This document shows positions 1 to 5,547 of a DNA stretch of 5,730 nucleotides, piece after piece. The notes beneath the pieces were generated by a model. That model saw only the letters and a list, made by a program, of their open reading frames with translations, did not search any database and was not told the origin of the DNA. How positions within the stretch are numbered: the first letter of the stretch is position 1; every line of letters starts with the position of its first letter. The DNA is taken from NCBI GenBank assembly GCA_026400305.1, contig JAPLPI010000096.1:1-5730 (forward strand). Reading direction: 5' to 3'. The DNA comes from Alphaproteobacteria bacterium (GTDB taxonomy: Bacteria; Pseudomonadota; Alphaproteobacteria; Micropepsales; Micropepsaceae). The position numbers were made by a program, and so were the translations under genes.

Positions 1-1
1 C

Positions 2-1654
2 AGCCAGCAGACCGCCAAGATCGTCTACACCCAGCAGCAGCGCACCATGTCGCGCAAACTGACCGAGCTGGTCGATGCCGCGGGTCTGGAAAAGACCCTG
101 ACCAAGCAGCAGATCCTGCAGCTCTATCTCAACCGCATTTACCTGGGCAGCGGCGCCTATGGCGTGGATGGCGCCTCGCGCGTCTATTTCGGCACCAGCG
201 CGCGGCAGCTGACCCTGGCGCAGGCCGCCATGCTCGCCACCCTGACGCGCGCGCCCTCGGTGTTCTCGCCGCGCCGCGATCTCTTGCGCGCCCAGCAGCG
301 CGCCAGCCTGGTGCTGGACTCGATGGTGAACAATGGCGCCATCACAGAAGCCCAAGCGGCCGAGGCGCGCGCCCATCCTGCCGCTATCACCGACCGCGCC
401 GGCACCGATGCGCGAAATTACTTCCTGGATACCGCCGCCGACGAGGCCACAAAAATGGCCACGGTGAATGGCGTGGCGCCCAGCGCCGACATGATCGTGC
501 ACACAACGCTGGAGCCGAAAATCCAGGATGCCGCGCGGCTGGCCGCCCTGCGCAACCTGAACAAGTCCGGCAAGAAGACCCGTACATCCGAAGCGGCGGT
601 GGTGGTGATGAAACCCGATGGCGCGGTCAGCGCCATGATCGGCGGCATGGATTATCAGGATTCGGTGTTCAACCGCGTCACCCAGGCACATCGCCAGCCC
701 GGCTCGGCCTTCAAGCCGTTCGTTTACCTCGCCGCGCTTGAGGCCGGCCTCACGCCCTGGGAAACCCGCGATGACGAAGCGGTGGATATCGGCGGCTATC
801 GCCCCACCAATTTCGGCGGCAAGGGTTACGGCACCCTGACCCTGGCCGACGCGCTGGCGCACAGCGTCAACACCATCACCGTGAACCTGGCCCAGGAAGT
901 CGGCATCCGAAACGTCATCGCCGCCGCCAAGCGCGTGGGCATCACCTCGCCGCTGCAGGCCAATGCCAGCTTGGCGCTGGGCACCGCCGAAGTGACGCCG
1001 CTGGAATTGACCGCCGCCTATGCCGCCTTCGCCAACGGCGGCTTTCACGTCTCGCCCTATCTGGTGACGCAGGTTGATATCGGCACTAAGACGGTCTTTG
1101 TGCGGCATGCCCCGCCGCCCCAGCGTGTCATCGAGCAAGGCGTGAACCGCGACCTGACCGCCATGCTGTACCGGGTGGTGATCAACGGCACCGGCGGCTA
1201 TGCCTCGCTGCATGGGCGCGAGGCCGCCGGAAAGACCGGCACCACACAGGATTCCCATGACGCCTGGTTCGTGGGCTTCACCACCGATTATGTCGCCGCC
1301 GCCTGGGTAGGCAATGACGATTCCTCGCCTACCCGCGGCGTCACAGGCGGCACCCTGCCCGCCTTTATCTGGCGCGATACAATGCTGACGGCCGAACAGG
1401 GCCTACCGCTGAAGCCGCTGGACAAGTCGGTCGAGCCGCCGCCGGAAGACACCGAACTGATGGCCTCGGGCGCGGTGTGGGACGGACGTGACGATGAAAG
1501 AATCGTGCCCCCCCCCACCGACCTGCCCGCCCAGGAGCCCGAGCCCCGCGCGCCCGAGCGGCGCCATCGCGGCGGCTTGCTGGGCTGGCTGTTCGGCAGC
1601 AGCGACGACGATGAGGAAGCCCCGCCGCCGCCCCGGCGCGATTCCGGTCGCTAA
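2..1654 (+). CDS. Class A penicillin-binding protein (PBP1A-type), 5' truncated
   Basis: This is a bifunctional peptidoglycan synthase that polymerises lipid II and cross-links stem peptides at the periplasmic face of the inner membrane. The frame is open from base 2, so the start, membrane anchor and first glycosyltransferase (GT51) motif are upstream of the window. What remains begins in the GT51 domain with SQQTAK, SRKLTE and QILQLYLNRIYLG. The transpeptidase follows with all three motifs: SAFK (nucleophile Ser, bases 704-715) inside RQPGSAFKPF, SVN (863-871) and KTGTT (KTG at 1232-1240). The linker between the two domains is only about 110 residues, so there is no room for the large OB-fold insert of E. 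coli PBP1A; hence no gene symbol is given. After the catalytic domain comes a low-complexity tail of about 85 residues, rich in Pro, Asp, Glu and Arg, containing GGLLGWLFG and an acidic run. The stop is TAA, 21 bases before the ABC operon. The family call is firm; which cellular PBP it is remains open. Confidence 0.95.
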   Translation, partial: SQQTAKIVYTQQQRTMSRKLTELVDAAGLEKTLTKQQILQLYLNRIYLGSGAYGVDGASRVYFGTSARQLTLAQAAMLATLTRAPSVFSPRRDLLRAQQRASLVLDSMVNNGAITEAQAAEARAHPAAITDRAGTDARNYFLDTAADEATKMATVNGVAPSADMIVHTTLEPKIQDAARLAALRNLNKSGKKTRTSEAAVVVMKPDGAVSAMIGGMDYQDSVFNRVTQAHRQPGSAFKPFVYLAALEAGLTPWETRDDEAVDIGGYRPTNFGGKGYGTLTLADALAHSVNTITVNLAQEVGIRNVIAAAKRVGITSPLQANASLALGTAEVTPLELTAAYAAFANGGFHVSPYLVTQVDIGTKTVFVRHAPPPQRVIEQGVNRDLTAMLYRVVINGTGGYASLHGREAAGKTGTTQDSHDAWFVGFTTDYVAAAWVGNDDSSPTRGVTGGTLPAFIWRDTMLTAEQGLPLKPLDKSVEPPPEDTELMASGAVWDGRDDERIVPPPTDLPAQEPEPRAPERRHRGGLLGWLFGSSDDDEEAPPPPRRDSGR

Positions 1655-1669
1655 CGTCTGTGCTATAAG
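1642..1669 (+). promoter_or_regulatory. Candidate promoter for the ABC transporter operon
   Basis: GCTATAAG at 1662-1669 matches 7 of 8 positions of the alphaproteobacterial (Caulobacter type) housekeeping -10, GCTANAWC. It can also be read as an extended -10, TG-C-TATAAG. A weak -35-like TTCCGG lies at 1642-1647, inside the last codons of the penicillin-binding protein. Transcription would start near 1676, the A of the binding-protein ATG, giving a leaderless mRNA. The AAGG at 1667-1670 could instead be a ribosome binding site if the operon is read through from upstream. The site was identified by eye only. Confidence 0.35.
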
Positions 1670-1675
1670 GCGGGC

Positions 1676-2659
1676 ATGATCCGCCGCACCTTTCTCTCCT
1701 TCGCGATATTCGCCGCATTTCTGCAGCCCGCCGCGGCAGCCACCACAGTCCGTTTCGTCACCGACTGGAAGGCGCAGGCCGAGCATGGAGGCTTCTACCA
1801 GGCGCTGGCCGAAGGGCTTTATGCCAAGCGCGGGCTGGACGTGAAGATCATCCAGGGCGGACCCGATGTGAATGTGCCCCAACTGCTGGCTGGGGGCGCC
1901 ACCGACTTCGGCATGGGCTCCAACAGCTTTATCTCCTTGAACATGGTGCGGACCGGCGTGCCGGTGCGCGCGGTGATGGCGATCTTCCAGAAGGACCCGC
2001 AGGTACTGATGTCGCATCCGCGCCGGGACATCAATTCGCTGGCCGACATGCGCGGCAAGCCGGTGCTGGTGTCGTCCGCGACCATGAGCGCCTTCTGGCC
2101 ATGGCTGCGCGCCAAGTTCGGATTCTCCGACAAGCAGATCCGCAAATACACCTACAACCTGGCGCCCTTTATCCAGGACCCCAACGCCATCCAGGAAGGC
2201 TATCTCACCAGCGAGCCCTTCACGGTGCAGCAACAGGCGCATTTCACGCCCAAGATATTCCTGCTCTCCGATTACGGTTATCCCGGCTATGCCAACATGG
2301 TGTTGGTGCCGCAAAAGTGGATCGATACCGACCGCAAGACGGTGCAGGCTTTCGTAGACGCCACGCGCGATGGCTGGCTGCTATACCTGGATGACCCGTC
2401 CAAGGGAAATGCGCTGATCAAGAAACAGAATCCCGACATCACCGACGCCATCCTGAAACAGGCGCTGGACAAGATGAAGGAGCATGACATGATTCTGAGC
2501 GGCGACGGCCGCGCCTTTGGCCTGGGCAGCATGACCCAGGTGCAGTGGAAGCGCTTCTACGACACCATGGCGGCGGAAGGCCTTTACCCCAAGGGCCTGG
2601 ATTACACCAAGGCCTATGACCTCAGCTTTGTGCGCGCCACCCTGCAGAAGTTTCAATGA
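1676..2659 (+). CDS. ABC transporter substrate-binding protein, NMT1/ThiY-like
   Basis: This is the periplasmic ligand-binding component of an ABC importer, 327 residues long. The N-terminus is a clear Sec signal peptide: MIRR, then a hydrophobic stretch to about residue 18, then the small-residue run PAAAA with cleavage expected near residue 21 or 22. There is no lipobox cysteine, so a soluble protein is expected. The mature protein opens with RFVTDWKAQAEHGGFYQA, the start typical of the NMT1/THI5-like fold (ThiY, SsuA and TauA relatives). It continues with GLYAKRGLDVKI, a GGPDVNVPQLLAGGATDFGM segment and GYLTSEPF near the hinge. The ThiY-like opening favours a pyrimidine or similar heterocycle, but the fold also serves sulfonates and taurine, and no biosynthetic neighbour fixes the ligand. 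No thiamine riboswitch fits in the 21-base upstream gap. The stop TGA overlaps the ATPase start in ATGA. Family and role are firm; the ligand is not. Confidence 0.92.
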   Translation: MIRRTFLSFAIFAAFLQPAAAATTVRFVTDWKAQAEHGGFYQALAEGLYAKRGLDVKIIQGGPDVNVPQLLAGGATDFGMGSNSFISLNMVRTGVPVRAVMAIFQKDPQVLMSHPRRDINSLADMRGKPVLVSSATMSAFWPWLRAKFGFSDKQIRKYTYNLAPFIQDPNAIQEGYLTSEPFTVQQQAHFTPKIFLLSDYGYPGYANMVLVPQKWIDTDRKTVQAFVDATRDGWLLYLDDPSKGNALIKKQNPDITDAILKQALDKMKEHDMILSGDGRAFGLGSMTQVQWKRFYDTMAAEGLYPKGLDYTKAYDLSFVRATLQKFQ

Positions 2660-3378
2660 TCGCGCTGACGGGCATTGCCAAGCGTTTCCCCAATGGTGTT
2701 GAAGCGCTGAACGATCTTTCCTTTTCGGTGAACCGCGGCGAGTTCGTTTCGCTGCTGGGGCCCAGCGGCTGCGGCAAGTCCACGGTGCTGCGCCTGGCGG
2801 CGGGCTTGCTGGCACCGGATGCGGGCGCCGTCACCTACGCGAATGGCAAACCGCAAATCGGCTTTGTCTTCCAGGATCACACCCTGATGCCCTGGGCCGA
2901 CGCCATGACCAATGCGCGGTTGCCACTGGACCTGAAGCGCATGCCACGTGACCAGGCCGATGCGCGCGCATCCACTGCCTTGGCGCGCGTGGGCCTGGCA
3001 GGCTTCGAGCGTGCCTATCCGCGCGAGCTGTCCGGCGGCATGAGGATGCGTGTGTCCATCGCCCGCGCGCTGGCGGCGCAGCCGCAATTGCTGCTGCTGG
3101 ATGAACCCTTTGCGGCGCTGGACGAGATCACCCGCAACGCATTGGGCGATGATCTGTTGAAGCTGTGGCGCGAAGACGGCCTGACGGTCTTGTTCGTCAC
3201 CCACAGCGTCGGCGAAAGCAGTTATCTATCGCAGCGTATGCTGGTGATGACCCCGCGGCCCGGACGCATCACCGCCGACATCGCGCTGGCGGTCGGCCGC
3301 GACAGCCGCCTTGCGCCCGCCACCATCGAGGCTCAACGCGTCATCAGCGGGGCGCTGAATACGGCGATTGCCGAATGA
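2656..3378 (+). CDS. ABC transporter ATP-binding protein (SsuB/TauB/ThiZ-like)
   Basis: This cytoplasmic ATPase powers the importer. It has 240 residues, a normal length for the nitrate/sulfonate/taurine-type importer ATPases, and every catalytic element is intact. These are Walker A GPSGCGKST (residues 35-43), Q-loop Gln73 in FVFQDHTLMPW, signature LSGGM (125-129), Walker B LLLLDEP (145-151) with catalytic Glu150, D-loop ALD (154-156) and switch His183 in FVTHS. The FQ...LMPW context after the Q-loop is typical of this importer subfamily. The ATG at 2656 overlaps the binding-protein stop by four bases (ATGA), and its own stop overlaps the permease start in the same way. There is little Shine-Dalgarno sequence ahead of it (GCAGAAG), which suggests translation by coupling to the upstream gene. 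The ATPase call is very secure; the imported substrate cannot be told from this subunit. Confidence 0.96.
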   Translation: MIALTGIAKRFPNGVEALNDLSFSVNRGEFVSLLGPSGCGKSTVLRLAAGLLAPDAGAVTYANGKPQIGFVFQDHTLMPWADAMTNARLPLDLKRMPRDQADARASTALARVGLAGFERAYPRELSGGMRMRVSIARALAAQPQLLLLDEPFAALDEITRNALGDDLLKLWREDGLTVLFVTHSVGESSYLSQRMLVMTPRPGRITADIALAVGRDSRLAPATIEAQRVISGALNTAIAE

Positions 3379-4157
3379 AACGACACGCAGACATCATCCT
3401 GCCGCTGGCTGTCGCCGCGCTCCTTCTGGGCGCCTGGGAAGGCGCCGTGGCGCACTGGCAAGTGCCGGCCTATGTCCTGCCCGCTCCATCGGCCATCGCC
3501 AGGGCTTTTGCCGACAATTTCGGTTCGCTGATCGAGGCGCTGGCTTCCACCCTAGCCGTTACCCTGGAAGCTTTCCTTGCCGCCTGCGTGCTGGGAATTG
3601 CCACCGCCATCGCTTTTTCCCAGAGCCGGCTACTGGAGCGCACGCTCTATCCCTATGCGGTTATACTGCAGGTAACGCCGGTGGTCGCCATCGCGCCCTT
3701 GATCCTGATCTGGGTTGGCTTCGAGCGCATCAACCTCGCTCTGGTCATCATCGCCACCATCGTTGCCTTCTTTCCCATCCTGGCCGGCGCGACGCTGGGC
3801 CTGAAAAGCGCCGACTTCAATTTGATCGACCTGACCCGGCTGTATGGCGCATCACGCCTGCAGACCCTATGGCGCATCCGCCTGCCCAACGCCCTGCCTT
3901 ATCTGTTGTCGGGCATGAAAACGGCAGGCGGCCTGGCGCTGATCGGCGCCGTGGTGGCCGAATTCGTGGCGGGCTCCGGCACCGCCACGGGGCTGGCCTG
4001 GCGCATCGTAGAATCGGGCAACCGGCTGGAGATCGCAACCTTGTTTGCCGCGCTGGCGCTGCTGGCGCTGACCGGCGTGGTGATCTTCGCAGCCCTGTCG
4101 CTACTGGAGTGGTGGCTGCTGCGGCGCTGGCACGAAAGCGCGCTTCAAGCGCCCTGA
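3375..4157 (+). CDS. ABC transporter permease (SsuC/TauC/ThiX-like)
   Basis: This is the inner-membrane channel subunit of the importer, 260 residues, usual for the BPD_transp_1 family. The frame is open further upstream, but ATG 3375 is chosen because it overlaps the ATPase stop as ATGA, gives a standard N-terminus (a few charged residues, then hydrophobic helix 1 at about 7-26), and avoids a 200-base overlap with the ATPase gene. About six hydrophobic segments are visible, including roughly 55-80, 95-116, 121-142, 185-200 and 220-249. The cytoplasmic EAA loop that docks on the ATPase is at about 152-175, with YGASRLQTLWRIRLPNALP; its conserved Gly is residue 158. VPAYVLPAPS before helix 2 is typical of sulfonate/taurine/thiamine-precursor permeases. 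It is the last gene of the three-gene operon and ends 5 bases from the convergent MHS gene. Family secure, substrate unknown. Confidence 0.95.
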   Translation: MKRHADIILPLAVAALLLGAWEGAVAHWQVPAYVLPAPSAIARAFADNFGSLIEALASTLAVTLEAFLAACVLGIATAIAFSQSRLLERTLYPYAVILQVTPVVAIAPLILIWVGFERINLALVIIATIVAFFPILAGATLGLKSADFNLIDLTRLYGASRLQTLWRIRLPNALPYLLSGMKTAGGLALIGAVVAEFVAGSGTATGLAWRIVESGNRLEIATLFAALALLALTGVVIFAALSLLEWWLLRRWHESALQAP

Positions 4158-4162
4158 ACTTA

Positions 4163-5407
4163 TCACTTCTTGATGGGCGCGCTCTCGCGCATCATCAGCA
4201 TCGCCGCTAGGCCCAGCGCCACCGCGCCAGTCATGTACCAGGCCGGCGCCAGGGGCGAACCGGTGACGTCGATCAGCCAGGTGACAATGAACTGCGCCGT
4301 GCCGCCAAAGCTGGTGATAGCCAGGGCATAAACGATGCCCAGCGAGCCGGCGCGCAAGTTCCCCGGCAGACTCTCCGTCAGGCTGAGTATTGCGCCCGCG
4401 GCGCTCATGCCCACGAACAGCGCCATCAAGGCGGTGCCGGCCAGCAGCACCGCCAAGGAATGGTAATGCACCATGATGCTGAAACAGGGCACCACCAGGA
4501 TCAGCAGCGCCAGGCTGGCGCCGATCATCACCGGCTTGCGGCCCACTTTGTCGCTGATCAAACCATTCAGCAGCGCGCCGCACATGGCGGCCGCACCCAC
4601 CACAATGGTGGCTGCGAAGGACCAAGCCGCAGGAAATCCCAAAGTGCGATTGGCGAAGGTGGTCATGTAATTCATCGTGTAGGTGCCGATGGTGGCGGAT
4701 GCCAACATGCCAAGGCCCAGCACGCTCAGCCACAACAGCCCGCCCACCTTGTTCCTGCCGGGGCGTGCGCGCACGTCGTGCAGGGTTTCGGGCAAGCGCC
4801 GGCGTATCATCAGCGCGAACGGCACCACTGCGGCGCCAATCAACAGCGCGATGCGCCAGCCAAAATCGGTCAGCTGCTGCGGCGACAGGATGCTGGCCAG
4901 GATCAGGCCGACGACGCCTGCCGCCAGAGTAGCGAGATATTGGGTGGCGCTTTGCAGCGAGGTGTAGAGGCCACGGCGATGGGGCGGCGCAACTTCCAGC
5001 AGGAAAGACGTAGTCGGTCCCACTTCGCCGCCCAGCGCAAATCCCTGCACCAGCCGGAACAACACCGCCAGCAGGGGCGCGTACCAACCGATGCTGGCGT
5101 AGGAAGGGGTCAATGCCAGCCCCACCACCGAGGCGCCCATCAAGGCGAAGGAAAACAGCATGGCGGGTTTGCGGCCCCAGGTGTCGCCCAGGGTTCCAAT
5201 CACCACCCCGCCTAGGGGACGGGTGGCAAAGCCCACGCCGAAAGTAGCCAGGGTGAACAGCAGGCTGCTGGTGGTGTCCTTGCCGGGAAAGAAGACCTGC
5301 CCGATCTGGACCGCAAAAAAGCTAAAAGTAAGGAAATCGTAGAATTCCAGGGCGTTTCCGGCCACCACAGCGCCAAGCTGCGGCAGGCTGAGTGGTTTTG
5401 TCGGCAC
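4163..5407 (-). CDS. MFS transporter, metabolite:H+ symporter (MHS) family
   Basis: This is a predicted proton-driven inner-membrane symporter of 414 residues with about 12 hydrophobic segments. MHS hallmarks are present: GNALEFYDF in helix 1 (residues 17-25), RPLGG (63-67) leading into loop motif GTLGDTWGRK (71-80), RLVQGFALGGEVG (118-130), GWRIALLIG (183-191), RRRLPET (202-208) and the second-half repeat GLISDKVGRKP (282-292). The overall pattern resembles CitA-type citrate and other carboxylate symporters as I recall them, but the substrate is not fixed by sequence. The start is placed at GTG 5407 because AGGGGA lies 8 bases upstream of it. A TTG at 5431 in the same frame would add 8 residues but has only a weak CGGG ahead of it. 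No ATG exists upstream in this frame before the stop at 5477-5479. The gene converges on the ABC operon and diverges from the DUF2849 gene. Family secure, start moderately so. Confidence 0.93.
   Translation of the reverse strand: MPTKPLSLPQLGAVVAGNALEFYDFLTFSFFAVQIGQVFFPGKDTTSSLLFTLATFGVGFATRPLGGVVIGTLGDTWGRKPAMLFSFALMGASVVGLALTPSYASIGWYAPLLAVLFRLVQGFALGGEVGPTTSFLLEVAPPHRRGLYTSLQSATQYLATLAAGVVGLILASILSPQQLTDFGWRIALLIGAAVVPFALMIRRRLPETLHDVRARPGRNKVGGLLWLSVLGLGMLASATIGTYTMNYMTTFANRTLGFPAAWSFAATIVVGAAAMCGALLNGLISDKVGRKPVMIGASLALLILVVPCFSIMVHYHSLAVLLAGTALMALFVGMSAAGAILSLTESLPGNLRAGSLGIVYALAITSFGGTAQFIVTWLIDVTGSPLAPAWYMTGAVALGLAAMLMMRESAPIKK
4171..4194. terminator. Weak hairpin at the convergent gene ends
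   Basis: TGAT (4171-4174) pairs with ATCA (4191-4194). After a two-base GG bulge, GCGCG (4177-4181) pairs with CGCGC (4186-4190) around a CTCT loop. The hairpin lies 14 bases past the permease stop and inside the last codons of the MHS gene. No T-run follows on either strand, so this is not a standard intrinsic terminator. It may only slow polymerase or reflect local GC richness. Confidence 0.2.
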
Positions 5408-5415
5408 GCTGAGAA

Positions 5416-5421
5416 TCCCCT
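5416..5421 (-). promoter_or_regulatory. Ribosome binding site deciding the MHS start
   Basis: Read on the minus strand this is AGGGGA, with 8 bases (TTCTCAGC) before GTG at 5407-5405. It is the best Shine-Dalgarno-like sequence near the 5' end of the gene and the reason for preferring GTG over the TTG at 5431, which lies upstream of it. Confidence 0.5.
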
Positions 5422-5449
5422 GTTTTCCCAATAATGCCCGGGAAGCCTG

Positions 5450-5459
5450 ACTATATAGT
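5450..5459. repeat. Perfect 10-base palindrome ACTATATAGT, possible operator
   Basis: ACTATATAGT reads the same on both strands. Allowing one extra A at 5460, the symmetry extends outward as TG...CA (TG 5448-5449, CA 5461-5462). It covers the candidate -10 of the MHS gene and also presents TATAGT on both strands. A second palindrome, AAATATTT, follows at 5462-5469. The position between two divergent genes suits a regulator site, but AT-rich promoter DNA often contains such short palindromes by chance. Confidence 0.35.
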
Positions 5460-5480
5460 ACAAATATTTCTTGTTGTTAT
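5452..5480 (-). promoter_or_regulatory. Candidate promoter of the MHS transporter gene
   Basis: On the minus strand, ATAACA (5480-5475, 4 of 6 matches to TTGACA) and TATATA (5457-5452) are separated by 17 bases. The predicted start of transcription is near 5445, giving a leader of about 38 bases that includes the AGGGGA ribosome binding site. The site lies in a distinctly AT-rich stretch (about 5450-5490) of an otherwise GC-rich window. It was found by eye and rests on general sigma-70 consensus. Confidence 0.35.
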
Positions 5481-5547
5481 TATGAAACTACATCTGCGAC
5501 TTGTTGAAGTCTTGATTTCGGAGGCCGGAAGTGGTTTTTGCGCGACC

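Noticed and set aside
1655..1675. Possible thiamine (TPP) or other riboswitch ahead of the ThiY-like gene
   Set aside because: The gap is only 21 bases, far too short for a riboswitch aptamer, and no THI-box sequence is visible.
1403..2314. Long minus-strand open frame (303 codons) opposite the PBP tail and the binding-protein gene
   Set aside because: It is antisense to two well-supported genes, its translation is His/Gln/Arg/Gly-rich with no recognisable motif, and such frames are expected opposite GC-rich coding DNA.
3165..3374. N-terminal extension of the permease upstream of ATG 3375
   Set aside because: It would overlap the ATPase gene by about 200 bases, its translation is Arg/His-rich and unlike any permease N-terminus, and the ATGA overlap at 3375 gives the normal start.
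4050..4080. Short tandem-like GCGCTG repeats
   Set aside because: They encode Ala-Leu runs of the last permease helices; this is codon-driven repetition, not a DNA repeat element.
4140..4152. GCGCT-TCA-AGCGC mini-hairpin as a terminator for the ABC operon
   Set aside because: The stem is only 5 bp, lies within the final permease codons and is not followed by a T-run.
3368..4210. Plus-strand open frame (280 codons) overlapping the permease gene in another frame
   Set aside because: Its translation is Arg/His/Pro/Gly-rich, typical of an off-frame shadow, and the true permease frame has the EAA loop and membrane segments.
4460..5215. Plus-strand open frame (251 codons) opposite the MHS gene
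   Set aside because: It is Gln/His/Ala-rich with no motif, and the opposite strand encodes an intact 12-helix transporter with family signatures.
5454..5459. TATAGT as a plus-strand -10 for the DUF2849 gene
   Set aside because: The hexamer is good, but no acceptable -35 lies 16-18 bases upstream, and the match follows from the palindrome itself. It was not called as a separate promoter.
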